DNA from: an uncultured Pelagibacteraceae bacterium
Lineage (GTDB): Bacteria > Pseudomonadota > Alphaproteobacteria > Pelagibacterales > Pelagibacteraceae
NCBI GenBank assembly: GCA_902620525.1
Contig: CACNIK010000001.1
Location: 101,001-165,000 of the forward strand
Direction of reading: 5' to 3'
Length of the DNA: 64,000 nt
This document shows positions 25,675 to 34,703 of the stretch, piece by piece. The notes under the pieces are model-generated. The model was not told where the DNA came from. It searched no databases and saw only the letters and a program-made list of their open reading frames with translations. The position numbers were made by a program, and so were the translations under genes. Position 1 is the stretch's first letter; every line of letters begins with the position of its first letter.

Positions 25675-26252
25675 TGATTGTATTTAAGTGCATCTTTAAA
25701 ATCCTGTTCGGTATCAATATCGATGGATTTTTCTTTAGACATTTTATAAAAAAGAGTATCTGGATATTTAAATTTTTTATTTTTCATAAAATGATTTACA
25801 TTTTGAATATAAATCGCTCCATTTATTTTATTATTAAAAGAGTTTACTGAAATTAAGCTTTTATTTTTTTTATAAATCAGTTTTTTAATAGCAAAATCAA
25901 TATCTCTAATATGCCTTAATGGTGAAGTTGGTTGTAGCAATATAAAAAAGTCAAACTTACTTTTAACCTTATAGAGAATATCAGAAATTAGATCTGAAGA
26001 TCTCGCCTTATCGATTGCAAGTTTTTTTGCTCTTAATTTATTTATCATGAAACCATTTTTTTTTGCTATTTCATTAATTTTTTTACTATCTGTTGATAAG
26101 TAAATCTTATCAATATACTTTGATTTTTGAGCAGAAAGCATTGACCATATAAAAAGTGGTTTTCCATTAAAAATTTTTATGTTTTTAAATTTTAACCTTT
26201 TACTTCCTGACCTAGCTGGGATAATTGCAATAATTTTTTTCCCTAAAATCAT
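25671..26252 (-). CDS. Acylneuraminate cytidylyltransferase-like CMP-sugar synthetase, copy 1
   Basis: From ATG 26252 the product is about 193 residues beginning GKKIIAIIPARSGSKRLKFKN, the CMP-sialate/CMP-Kdo synthetase signature. LLQPTSPLRHIRDI near 90 is also characteristic, and IDIDTEQDF ends the protein. A longer frame to 26285 exists, but ATG 26252 lies two bases after the upstream stop and gives the expected N-terminus. It would activate a nonulosonic acid with CTP. A second, longer homologue lies at 53823. Confidence 0.85.
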   Translation of the reverse strand: MILGKKIIAIIPARSGSKRLKFKNIKIFNGKPLFIWSMLSAQKSKYIDKIYLSTDSKKINEIAKKNGFMINKLRAKKLAIDKARSSDLISDILYKVKSKFDFFILLQPTSPLRHIRDIDFAIKKLIYKKNKSLISVNSFNNKINGAIYIQNVNHFMKNKKFKYPDTLFYKMSKEKSIDIDTEQDFKDALKYNQ

Positions 26253-26254
26253 AA

Positions 26255-27316
26255 TTAATTTGTAAACTTCTTCAAGCTTTGCCAATTACCTAGATCGCTC
26301 CACTCATCCTCATTAATTGGAAATACACCAATTTTTTTTTTCTTTTTTAGTAATTGTTCAATTAATTTGTTCATGTCTAGAAAGTTATTCTTTTTGATAT
26401 TCTTTATCGCAGATGGCTCCATTATGTACAGTCCGGTATTTGCTAAAAAATCATAACTAGGTTTTTCTTTTATAGATATTAAATTTCCTTTTAAATTTAT
26501 TTTACAAAGACCATATGGAATTGTGTTATTTTTCTTAGATACTACTAAAGTTAATATAGATTTGTTTTTTTTATGAAATTCATAAAGAGAAATATAATTA
26601 CATGAAATTATCGCATCACAATTAATGACAAAAAAAGTTTTTTTAAGATATTTTTTCATTAATGAAAGAGATCCAGCAGTACCTAAGGGTACCTTTTCTG
26701 TGATCAATTTAGTTTTAGTTTTTTTATCCGTTAAAGAAAAAAATGCTTTTAATAATTCTTTTTTATAATTAATTGTTATAAAAAATAATCTGGATCCAAA
26801 AAATTTAAATCTATCAATAACATGTTCTATCATTGATTTGTTATTAATTGGCATTAGAGGTTTTGGTATAGTATTTGTATGGGGCATAAGTCTTTTGCCT
26901 TTGCCACCTGCCATGATTACAACAGGGATATTCTTTAAATCATTTTTAAAGTTAAACCTTCTACTTTTCAAAATTTCAGACTTTGGTGTAACACCTACTA
27001 CCTCTTTTTTTGTGTTTATTATTGGAATTAAATCTAAATCCTTCAATAGAATATTTTTTTTAATAAATTTTGATTTATTAAGAGTTAATTTATCTTTAAT
27101 AAAAAAAGGTTTTTTAAAATAATAATTTTCTAAAGCAGAAGAAAACTTTGCTCCTTTTATAATTGCTCTTCTTATATCACCATCCGTAATAGTGCCTAAT
27201 AGCTTATTTTTATAATTAACAACTATTAAACATTTATAAAAAGATTCTTCCATTTTTTTTAAAGCTTCTTTTAATGTATGTTTGGGAGAAATGAGGTTCT
27301 TGTTTAAATTTTTCAT
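26255..27316 (-). CDS. CBS-domain sugar-1-phosphate nucleotidyltransferase (PtmE-like)
   Basis: The 353-residue protein has two CBS repeats at about 1-115 (LLGTITDGDIRRAII; VVGVTPKSEILKSR). A nucleotidyltransferase domain follows from 128, with PVVIMAGGKGKRLMPHTN and PKPLMPI. This fusion is seen in PtmE/LgaF-type enzymes that make GDP-glucosamine for legionaminic acid. The next gene is a CMP-sugar synthetase, which fits that pathway, though NeuB and NeuC are encoded 14 kb away. Substrate specificity is inferred. Confidence 0.75.
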   Translation of the reverse strand: MKNLNKNLISPKHTLKEALKKMEESFYKCLIVVNYKNKLLGTITDGDIRRAIIKGAKFSSALENYYFKKPFFIKDKLTLNKSKFIKKNILLKDLDLIPIINTKKEVVGVTPKSEILKSRRFNFKNDLKNIPVVIMAGGKGKRLMPHTNTIPKPLMPINNKSMIEHVIDRFKFFGSRLFFITINYKKELLKAFFSLTDKKTKTKLITEKVPLGTAGSLSLMKKYLKKTFFVINCDAIISCNYISLYEFHKKNKSILTLVVSKKNNTIPYGLCKINLKGNLISIKEKPSYDFLANTGLYIMEPSAIKNIKKNNFLDMNKLIEQLLKKKKKIGVFPINEDEWSDLGNWQSLKKFTN

Positions 27317-29031
27317 ATTGATACCAATTGCTTATTTTCGATTTTAAATTTATTGTCAATTTCACCCAAAAGAGATTTATTGTGTGAAATACATATTAAA
27401 ATCTTATCTTTAAATTTTTGTAAAATATTTGAAATAACTTTTTTTTCAGTCGTCTCATCTAGCGCATTAGTTGCTTCATCTAGAATTAAAATTTCTGGAT
27501 TTCTATAAATAGCCCTAGCTATACCAATTCTTTGAATCTGGCCCCCTGAAATCTTAGATCCAAATTTACCCACTTCGGACTCTAATCCGTTAGGTAATTT
27601 ATCAATAAAATTTTTAAGCTCGGCCAACTCAATAGCTTCTTGTAATAATTCGTAATTAATTTCATTTTTTTCTTCGCCAAAGGCTATATTTGAAAGTACG
27701 CTTCCTTCTAACAAAGTGACTTTTTGTGGTATGTATCCTATGCACCTTCTCCACTCTTTGAAATGCGAGTATACATTTTTACTTTCTACCTCGACTGAGC
27801 CTTTTGTAGGTTTCAATAATCCAAGCAATAATTCAATAAAAGTACTTTTCCCAACACCAGTTTCACCGAAAAGCAAAATTTTGTCAGGTTTTTTTAATTC
27901 AAAATTAATATCCTCTAAAATATAGTTGTTTTTAGTGTCATATTTGAAGGACACATTTTTAAAAATTATACTTTTTTTAAAATTAATTGTCTCATTTATT
28001 TTAGCCTCTTGTAATTTGTCCAGTTTTAATTCTTCATTAATTACTTTTATCGATTTTTCAGCATAACCTAAATATTGATAACAGTTTAAGAGTCTATTTG
28101 CTGAGGGTATTAATCTAAAAGCTGAAGCTCCCGCTATAGCTAAAAAAGTAATCATCAAATTTACATCTTTTAGGTTTATTGCCATTATAATAATAATAGT
28201 CATTAACATGAATACACCCAAAAATTCATAAAAAATTTTAGGTAAACCTTGATAAACATGAAATTTTTTATTTACAGAGTAAATTTCATTATTGTTTTTA
28301 CTAAATTTTTTTTCAAAAAAATTATTCTTATTAAACAAATTTATTTCTTTAACTGAATCAAAACCATTATTTAAAGTTAAAAATAATTCGTCTGTAGATT
28401 TTTTTCTAATAGAGGAAATATTTAATATTCTATTTTTTGAGAAAGTATTAAAAAAAAAGAGACCGGTAATAACGATAATGAAGTTAAATAACATCATCAG
28501 TGGCTCAACAAAAAAGAGTAATCCAAAAAGACCAATTACAACAGTCAGTTCTGCAAAAAATAATAATAAACTTCTTATGGCAGTTACCACAATTGGTATA
28601 TCAATTATTATATTGCTCATTAGTTTGGATGAATTTGATTTAAAGTAATTATAATGTCTATAAGAGATATACTTTTTGAATAATTTAAATTTTATAACTT
28701 TTTCAATTTTGGCTAAGTATTTGCCCTCTACATTTAAAAAAAAAAGTAAATAGATATTTTTTAAAAAGTAAGAGGTAATTAATGCTAATGAAGTAAATAT
28801 AATAAGTTTTTTGTTACTTTCTTCTCCAAAATAATCGATAATAGGCTGTAAAAAAGGAAAAAAAGTCGTTACATCTTGGTTTAAAATTGTCATTATCACT
28901 GGAACAATTAAACCAACGCTAAAAACTTCAAACAACATTGTAATCAAAATTAGAATAAAAAGAAACAAATGTTCTTTTTTCTGACTTTTGTCAAAAATAT
29001 TTTGACATTTTAAAATTTGTAAGAAATTCAT
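27313..29031 (-). CDS. ABC exporter, fused membrane and ATPase domains (MsbA/PglK-like)
   Basis: A 572-residue half-transporter. Six hydrophobic segments occupy about 20-320. The ATPase domain has Walker A GETGVGKST near 375, the signature SGGQIQRIGIARAI near 480, Walker B EILILDEATNALD near 502 and the switch His in CISHN. PglK- or MsbA-type proteins flip lipid-linked oligosaccharide or lipid A across the inner membrane; the sugar-operon context favours glycan export. It overlaps the regulator and the nucleotidyltransferase genes by four bases each. Confidence 0.88.
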   Translation of the reverse strand: MNFLQILKCQNIFDKSQKKEHLFLFILILITMLFEVFSVGLIVPVIMTILNQDVTTFFPFLQPIIDYFGEESNKKLIIFTSLALITSYFLKNIYLLFFLNVEGKYLAKIEKVIKFKLFKKYISYRHYNYFKSNSSKLMSNIIIDIPIVVTAIRSLLLFFAELTVVIGLFGLLFFVEPLMMLFNFIIVITGLFFFNTFSKNRILNISSIRKKSTDELFLTLNNGFDSVKEINLFNKNNFFEKKFSKNNNEIYSVNKKFHVYQGLPKIFYEFLGVFMLMTIIIIMAINLKDVNLMITFLAIAGASAFRLIPSANRLLNCYQYLGYAEKSIKVINEELKLDKLQEAKINETINFKKSIIFKNVSFKYDTKNNYILEDINFELKKPDKILLFGETGVGKSTFIELLLGLLKPTKGSVEVESKNVYSHFKEWRRCIGYIPQKVTLLEGSVLSNIAFGEEKNEINYELLQEAIELAELKNFIDKLPNGLESEVGKFGSKISGGQIQRIGIARAIYRNPEILILDEATNALDETTEKKVISNILQKFKDKILICISHNKSLLGEIDNKFKIENKQLVSI

Positions 29032-29339
29032 TTTTTTTGTGAAAGATCTTTTTTCAATTCATCATATTCTTTCATTTTTTGTTTCATAAACCTTAAAGTA
29101 ATTTTAGTTTTTTCAGCTATACCTTTTGGTGTTAATACATAAAGATAGTTCAATTTTCTTTTATTGTTTTTGAAGTTTTGTATTTTAATAAATCCTTTTT
29201 TTTTAAGTTCTTTCAAGCAATAGTTTAATTTACCTAGACTAAAACTAAGTTCTTTGGCTAATTCACGTTGAGAAGTTTGAGGTTTACTCTCAATTTTTCT
29301 TAAAATCTTATGTTCATCTTGATTAATATTTTTATTCAT
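29028..29339 (-). CDS. MarR-type EPS-associated transcriptional regulator
   Basis: A 103-residue winged-helix protein. HKILRKIESKPQTSQRELAKELSFSLGKLNYCLKELKKKGFIKI (about 10-53) is the helix-turn-helix and wing start, followed by LYVLTPKGIAEK and a basic C-terminal helix. It matches the small EPS-associated MarR family (TIGR04176) found beside exopolysaccharide genes. It heads an eight-gene sugar operon. A copy of the island palindrome lies 13 bases before its ATG, so it is the best candidate to bind that motif and control itself. Confidence 0.85.
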   Translation of the reverse strand: MNKNINQDEHKILRKIESKPQTSQRELAKELSFSLGKLNYCLKELKKKGFIKIQNFKNNKRKLNYLYVLTPKGIAEKTKITLRFMKQKMKEYDELKKDLSQKK

Positions 29340-29352
29340 AATTTTACTTAGC

Positions 29353-29367
29353 GTTCAATTAATGAAC
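29353..29367. promoter_or_regulatory. Island palindromic operator, copy 3, before the MarR-type gene
   Basis: GTTCAATTAATGAAC lies 13 bases before the ATG of the regulator. Read leftward, TAAGTA follows at the usual two-base distance but is a poor -10 box. An alternative -10, TATGAT, lies upstream of the palindrome, which would put the operator over the transcription start and suit autorepression. Confidence 0.7.
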
Positions 29368-29446
29368 ATTAAATATCATATTTGTTAAAAATTCAATATT
29401 TTTTTTTAAAATTGTTTTTTTTAAAGCAAAAAACCTTATTTTAATG

Positions 29447-30658
29447 TTATTGATATTTGCATATTTCTTCAATAATCAATTCAGGCATAGAATTAGATGT
29501 CGTTTGCTTTTTGACGTGATGGTCTATGATAAACTCGTTTATAAATTTTTCATAATAATTTTTTTTTAAGTTCATATTAATGAAATCTATTTTTGATTTA
29601 ATTTCATCATTATCAAACTTATCAATGTTTAAAGACTGAAGATTCATTTTCTCAATAAACCAATTGATTTCTTTTTTTTTTGTTAATCTATTGATCATAT
29701 CGTTATTGTATAAAAGCAAGCATGGTTTATTCCATAAAGCTACGAACTGTAAACTTAAACTATCATGCGCAACTACAAAGTAAGAATGTTTCACTAAATG
29801 ATCGGTTTGACCTTTATAACTCTCAAAATTATTAAAACTAGTTTTGTTAGATCTCGGATGAAGTGCAACAACTATTTTTTTTTGAAAATATTTTTGAACT
29901 GAATTTAGCAATTTAAGCATAGCATTATTGTACTCCTCAGCTGAGGTGACAGGTTTTTCTTCACTAAAATAGTTGTCATAAGGAATAGGATAACCCATAT
30001 CGATAAATAAAATATAATCCTCTTTTACTAATCTAGAACTATTATTATTGTTTTCTTTTAAGTAGCGATCATAATCTCTTGTGAATAAACCAATGCTTTT
30101 TTTTGAGATTTTATTTGAATTTTTTTTTTCAAAAGTTCCATTATAAAAAAAGATATCAAGCTTTACAGAAAATAAGTAAAATACAATTTTTTTGTATAAA
30201 AATTTTAAAAATTTAAAGAAGAAATAAAAAAGATCTTTTATTTTTATACTTTTCAATTTATTTTTTAAATCTCCAGTCTTAATTTCTACAATAGGAAATT
30301 GAGCAAGACCATGAAAAATTAATCTTGCACCATTTAATTTAGTTATAAGTGAAAAAAAAGGATTTCTCATAATAAAATCGAAATCAAAAATGAAACAATT
30401 GTTATTAGTGGTTTTTATTAGTTTAATTAAATCAATATAGTTTTTAATTATTTTTATTTCTTTTTTAAGTTTAGACTCTTGAAGTTTGCTTTTGTAATAA
30501 ACATTATTATTTTTGTTTATTATATCATTATTTTTAAAGTCAAGTTTCCATAACTCAGTATCTATTTTGGTTGAGTCAATAAAATTTTGTAAGTCGAATT
30601 TATCAAAAAGTAAAGAGTCGTAGTTATAAGAAGAAATAAATATCAATTTTTTTTTCAT
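29447..30658 (-). CDS. Unknown protein, possible GT-B glycan transferase
   Basis: I do not recognise the family. The 403-residue protein has no clear signal peptide. The C-terminal half resembles capsule/GT-B transferases: IVVALHPRSNK near 280, then VKHSYFVVAHDSLSLQFVALWNKPCLLLYN near 305-335, where a Ser-rich loop often binds nucleotide sugar. It is a single-gene leftward unit facing the 30743 operon across an 84-base gap with a shared palindrome. Confidence 0.45.
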   Translation of the reverse strand: MKKKLIFISSYNYDSLLFDKFDLQNFIDSTKIDTELWKLDFKNNDIINKNNNVYYKSKLQESKLKKEIKIIKNYIDLIKLIKTTNNNCFIFDFDFIMRNPFFSLITKLNGARLIFHGLAQFPIVEIKTGDLKNKLKSIKIKDLFYFFFKFLKFLYKKIVFYLFSVKLDIFFYNGTFEKKNSNKISKKSIGLFTRDYDRYLKENNNNSSRLVKEDYILFIDMGYPIPYDNYFSEEKPVTSAEEYNNAMLKLLNSVQKYFQKKIVVALHPRSNKTSFNNFESYKGQTDHLVKHSYFVVAHDSLSLQFVALWNKPCLLLYNNDMINRLTKKKEINWFIEKMNLQSLNIDKFDNDEIKSKIDFINMNLKKNYYEKFINEFIIDHHVKKQTTSNSMPELIIEEICKYQ

Positions 30659-30700
30659 AATAATATTAGGTAAAATTTACATTGATATTTAGCATAAAAT

Positions 30701-30729
30701 TATATAGCGTTCAAATATTGAACATAATA
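30701..30729 (-). promoter_or_regulatory. Island palindromic operator, copy 4, in a divergent promoter
   Basis: GTTCAAATATTGAAC (30709-30723). On the minus strand a TATATA/TATAAT -10 lies 2-4 bases beyond it (30699-30706), with a weak TATTAT -35. On the plus strand TAATAT (30725-30730) is a possible -10 for 30743. The operator would sit in the spacer of both. Confidence 0.65.
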
Positions 30730-30742
30730 TTTAGTAAATTAT

Positions 30743-31930
30743 ATGAATGCTTCTGAGATAAAATTTTGCATAAAATGTGTGGAGTCTAATCAAAGATTTT
30801 TAGGCTCAGTAACCCATGAAGATAGAAAAGGTAAATATCAACAAAGGACTTTATTTAACGAAAAACAGGTTTGCTCCGCTTGTTCTTATTACGAGTATAA
30901 AAAAAACATAGATTGGAAAGAAAGAGAAAAAGAGCTTAAAGATTTATTAGATCAATACAGAAGAGACGATGGATATTATGATGTATTAATACCTGGAAGT
31001 GGTGGAAAGGACTCACGATTTGTAGCCCATATTCTTAAAGAAAAGTATAATATGAATCCTTTAACGTGTACTTGGGCTCCACACATGTATACTGATGTAG
31101 GTTGGCGAAATTATATACAATGGGTAGACTCTGGTTATGATAATTATTTTCATAAACCAAACGGTCAAGTACACAGGACTTTAACAAAACTCAGCTTTAA
31201 AAATTTGTTACATCCATTCCAACCGTTTGCTCAAGGTCAGGTGTATTTTCCTTTAAGAGTAGCTAAAGAGAAAAAGATAAAATTAGTAATTTACGGTGAT
31301 AGTCAGGCAGAGAGAGGTTCGGGGGGGAATATTCACTCGTATAACAATAAATTTTTGAATCATTCTTTATATACTTATAAAAATGAAAAGGATTTATTTT
31401 ATGCTGGATATTCTATTGACGAACTTAAAAAATTTAATATCTCAAAAAAAGATTTAATACCTTATATGCCACTAAAAGAAAAAGACTTTATTGATACAAA
31501 TATAAAAGTATTACAATTACCTTATTTCATCAATTATAATCCACAGTCAAATTTTTATTTTGCTAAAGAAAAAACAAATTTTGAAGTAAATCCTCATGGT
31601 AGAAGTGAAGGCACCTATACAAAATATGCCAGTCTTGATGATAAAATAGACGGATTACATTATTACACTTGGTTTATTAAAACTGGAAGAGGTAGAGCTA
31701 CAGAGGATGCAGCTTTGGAAATTAGAAATAATATTATTACTAGAGAGGAAGGAGTGAGTTTAGTAAAAAAATATGACGGGGAATTTCCAAAGTTATATTT
31801 TAAAGAAATATTGAAATATTTGGACATGACAGAAATCGAGTTTATTGAAACAATTGATAAATTTAGATCCAAGAATATCTGGGAAAAAAATGGATCAAAG
31901 TGGGAACTTAAGCATGCGGTCTGGAAATAA
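30743..31930 (+). CDS. N-acetyl sugar amidotransferase (WbpG/PseA-like)
   Basis: The 395-residue protein has zinc-type cysteine pairs CIKCVES (9-12) and CSACSYY. The PP-loop ATPase motif DVLIPGSGGKDSRFVAHIL is at about 80-98, and WAPHMYTDVGWRNY and YGDSQAERGSGG follow in family order. These enzymes use ammonia from a HisH-HisF-like pair to turn an N-acetyl group of a nucleotide sugar into an amidine. HisF- and HisH-type genes follow directly, completing the set. It heads a nine-gene rightward operon. Confidence 0.88.
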   Translation: MNASEIKFCIKCVESNQRFLGSVTHEDRKGKYQQRTLFNEKQVCSACSYYEYKKNIDWKEREKELKDLLDQYRRDDGYYDVLIPGSGGKDSRFVAHILKEKYNMNPLTCTWAPHMYTDVGWRNYIQWVDSGYDNYFHKPNGQVHRTLTKLSFKNLLHPFQPFAQGQVYFPLRVAKEKKIKLVIYGDSQAERGSGGNIHSYNNKFLNHSLYTYKNEKDLFYAGYSIDELKKFNISKKDLIPYMPLKEKDFIDTNIKVLQLPYFINYNPQSNFYFAKEKTNFEVNPHGRSEGTYTKYASLDDKIDGLHYYTWFIKTGRGRATEDAALEIRNNIITREEGVSLVKKYDGEFPKLYFKEILKYLDMTEIEFIETIDKFRSKNIWEKNGSKWELKHAVWK

Positions 31931-32670
31931 TGTATATGAAAAAGGTTCGTACAATTGCAAGGCTAGATATTAAAGGTCAAAATTTAATTAAAAGTATAAA
32001 TCTTGAAGGTTTAAAAATAGTAGGCGACCCTGGGTACTATGCTCAAAAATATTACAATGAAAAAATAGATGAGATAATTTTTATAGATACGGTAGCTACA
32101 TTATATGGAAGAAACCAATTGGCAGATATAATTTATAAAGCATCTAAAGAAATATTTGTTCCTTTGACTGTAGGTGGAGGTATTAGAAATTTAGAGGATG
32201 CTGAAAAATCTTTTATATCTGGAGCAGATAAAATTTCTATAAATTCACAAGCAGTAAAAAATCCTAATTTTCTAAAAGATCTTTCAAAAAAATTTGGTAG
32301 CCAAAGCATTGTTGTTTCAATAGAAACGAAAAAATTTTCTAAAGATCGCTGGGAGGTGTTTATAACAAATGGTAGAGATAAAACTGGTCTAGAAGTGAGT
32401 GAATGGGTTAAAAAATGTGAGGATTACGGGGTAGGAGAAATTTTCTTAACATCAATTGATTTTGAGGGAACTGGTCAAGGGCCTGACTATGATTTAATTA
32501 AGCTAGTACAATCTTCAACAAGTTTGCCAATTATTTACAGTGGAGGAGTTGGAAATTTAAATCATGTACGAGATTTGGGTAACTTAAAAGTTGACGCTTT
32601 GGCTTTATCTAAAGTTTTGCATTACAACGTTTTGTCCGTGCAGCAAATCAAGCAAGGTTTAAATAAGTGA
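31930..32670 (+). CDS. hisF: HisF-like cyclase subunit paired with the amidotransferase
   Basis: The 246-residue TIM barrel matches HisF: VRTIARLDIKGQNLIKSINLEGL at the start, PLTVGGGIRNLEDAEK near 80, GADKISINSQAVKNP near 99, and IYSGGVGNLNH near 200. The usual N-terminal RIIPCLD is changed to RTIARLDIK, as in sugar-amidation paralogues (WbpI-set HisF2). It would channel ammonia to the amidotransferase instead of making histidine. ATG 31930 overlaps the upstream stop; ATG 31936 is an alternative start. Confidence 0.87.
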   Translation: MYMKKVRTIARLDIKGQNLIKSINLEGLKIVGDPGYYAQKYYNEKIDEIIFIDTVATLYGRNQLADIIYKASKEIFVPLTVGGGIRNLEDAEKSFISGADKISINSQAVKNPNFLKDLSKKFGSQSIVVSIETKKFSKDRWEVFITNGRDKTGLEVSEWVKKCEDYGVGEIFLTSIDFEGTGQGPDYDLIKLVQSSTSLPIIYSGGVGNLNHVRDLGNLKVDALALSKVLHYNVLSVQQIKQGLNK

Positions 32671-32676
32671 GTATAA

Positions 32677-33294
32677 ATGAGTAAAATCGTAATAATTAAT
32701 ACTGGAAATGGAAATCTACTCAGTGTTTTAAGAGCTGTGGAAAAATTTGAAAGTGATGTTGTAATTAGTCAAAGCAAAGATGTTATTATATCTTCAAAAA
32801 AATTAATTTTACCAGGTGTAGGTGCATTTAAAAATACAGTAAATTATTTAAAAAAAAAAGGAATTTTTGACACCATTAAAAATTACTCTAACGACAAACC
32901 TTTATTAGGTATTTGTTTGGGAATGCAATTATTATTCGAAAATAGTAATGAATTTGGAATGTGTGAAGGTTTAAATCTAATTGAAGGAAATGTTGTACCT
33001 TTGAAATCGAAAGTTTTAAAAGTACCCAATATAGGTTGGTATAATCTTAAATTAAATAAAAAATTAAGTAACTCGAAATTTAATTTTTTAACAAAAAATG
33101 AATATTATTTTATTCATTCATACTTTGCTTCCAATGTTAAGGAAGAAAATCTTTTAGCATACTATAATTTCGGTGAGAAAAAAGTTCCCGCAATAGTTAA
33201 AAATAACAATATTGTTGGTTGTCAGTTCCATCCTGAAAAAAGTAGAGAGCCAGGCTTGGATATTATTGAAAAATTTGTAAAAAATGGATTTTAA
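32677..33294 (+). CDS. hisH: HisH-like glutamine amidotransferase paired with HisF
   Basis: The 205-residue class I amidotransferase has PLLGICLGMQLLF with the nucleophile cysteine near 82, YYFIHSYFA near 146, and GCQFHPEKS with the catalytic His-x-Glu near 187-191. It hydrolyses glutamine to ammonia for the HisF partner. It lies six bases after hisF and two before the AMP ligase. As the neighbours are not histidine genes, it is a surface-sugar paralogue. Confidence 0.9.
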   Translation: MSKIVIINTGNGNLLSVLRAVEKFESDVVISQSKDVIISSKKLILPGVGAFKNTVNYLKKKGIFDTIKNYSNDKPLLGICLGMQLLFENSNEFGMCEGLNLIEGNVVPLKSKVLKVPNIGWYNLKLNKKLSNSKFNFLTKNEYYFIHSYFASNVKEENLLAYYNFGEKKVPAIVKNNNIVGCQFHPEKSREPGLDIIEKFVKNGF

Positions 33295-33296
33295 AA

Positions 33297-34703
33297 ATGA
33301 ATAAGAATTTTATTGAAAAAAATGTAAAAAAATTTTCATCTAATATCTTTTTAATTGATGAAAATGGGCATTCAGTTACTTATAATAGAATATTTTCAAA
33401 ATCATCTAAGAAACTTAATTTTATCAAAGAGGGAGACCTGTGTCTCATATTGGCTGATAATTGTTTAGAATATATTGAATTATATTTATATTTTTTGAAA
33501 AGTAACATTAAACAAATTTTAGTTGATAAAAATACTAATGAATCTCAAATAAAGAAGATTTCAAACTTATATAAACCAAATTACTTAATTGTTAATAATT
33601 CTAATAAAACTCTCTTAAAAAATTATAAATTTATAAAATCTTACGGGGTTTACAATATATATCTGTTTTCCGAAAAAAAAATTCAAATCAATAATGACCT
33701 GGCTTTATTACTATCAACATCTGGGAGCACTGGTTCGTCAAGATTTGTAAAATTAAGCAAGGAGAATATATTAGATAATGCATTAAATATTTCAAAATAT
33801 CTTAAAATCAATTCTAGGCATACAACTATTACAACAATGTCACCAAGTTACAGTTATGGAATGTCAATAATCAATACTCATTTTGTAAAAGGTTCTAAAA
33901 TAGTTTTAAACAACTCAACTTTCTTTGATAAAAACTTTTGGGACAAAATTAATAAATATAAAGTAAATAGTTTCGGTGGAGTGCCATACCATTATGAAAT
34001 TTTAAAAAAGTTGAAATTTTCTAGTTTACATTTACCAACTTTAAAATATTTGACTCAAGCAGGTGGTAATATGAATGAAAATACGATTTTATATTTTTTA
34101 AACTCATGTAAAAAAATGAAAATAGATTTTATACAAATGTATGGCCAAACGGAAGCTTCACCAAGAATGAGTTACCTGCCATTTAAAATAGCAAGAAAAA
34201 AAATTGGAAGTATTGGAAAAGTAATACCGGGTGGAAAAATGTTTTTAAGAAAATTTAAAAATTTAAACAAAGTAGGTGAAATTTCTTACAAGGGTAAAAA
34301 TGTATTCATGGGATATAGTTTGAGCTACAAGGATCTATCAAAAAATTATAAAAAAAACAAAATATTGAAAACAGGTGATTTAGCTAGGGTTGATAGGGAT
34401 GGGTACTTCTTTTTAGTAGGAAGAAAAAAAAGAGAAATTAAAATTTCTGGTTTGAGGATTAATCTTGATGAGTTAAGCGGTATAATGGAAAATAAAAAAA
34501 TTAAATGTTGTTTTGTTAAAAAAGATGAGAAGATATATCTTTTTACCGTTTCAAAACAATCTGTTTCATATATTTTAGAAAAAATATACTCAGAAACAAA
34601 ATTAAATAAAAATTTTTTTATAGTCAAAAAAGTGAAATCGTTTCCATTAAATAAAAGAAAAAAAATTGATACAAATAGATTGATAAAAAATGAATTACAT
34701 TAA
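33297..34703 (+). CDS. AMP-forming acyl ligase (ANL superfamily)
   Basis: The 468-residue adenylating enzyme has the P-loop LLSTSGSTGSSRFVKLS near 140, the MYGQTEASPRMSYLP motif near 282 and GDLARVDRDGYFFLVGRKKREIKISGLRINLDEL near 360-395, which includes the hinge and Asp that binds ribose. The C-terminal PLNKRKKIDTNRL keeps the catalytic Lys. It activates a carboxylate as acyl-AMP, then probably transfers it to CoA or a carrier protein. It overlaps luxE by 14 bases. Confidence 0.88.
   Translation: MNKNFIEKNVKKFSSNIFLIDENGHSVTYNRIFSKSSKKLNFIKEGDLCLILADNCLEYIELYLYFLKSNIKQILVDKNTNESQIKKISNLYKPNYLIVNNSNKTLLKNYKFIKSYGVYNIYLFSEKKIQINNDLALLLSTSGSTGSSRFVKLSKENILDNALNISKYLKINSRHTTITTMSPSYSYGMSIINTHFVKGSKIVLNNSTFFDKNFWDKINKYKVNSFGGVPYHYEILKKLKFSSLHLPTLKYLTQAGGNMNENTILYFLNSCKKMKIDFIQMYGQTEASPRMSYLPFKIARKKIGSIGKVIPGGKMFLRKFKNLNKVGEISYKGKNVFMGYSLSYKDLSKNYKKNKILKTGDLARVDRDGYFFLVGRKKREIKISGLRINLDELSGIMENKKIKCCFVKKDEKIYLFTVSKQSVSYILEKIYSETKLNKNFFIVKKVKSFPLNKRKKIDTNRLIKNELH

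Noticed and set aside
26253..26285. Longer start of the first CMP-sugar synthetase
   Set aside because: It would overlap the preceding gene by 31 bases; ATG 26252 is two bases after the preceding stop and gives the conserved N-terminus.
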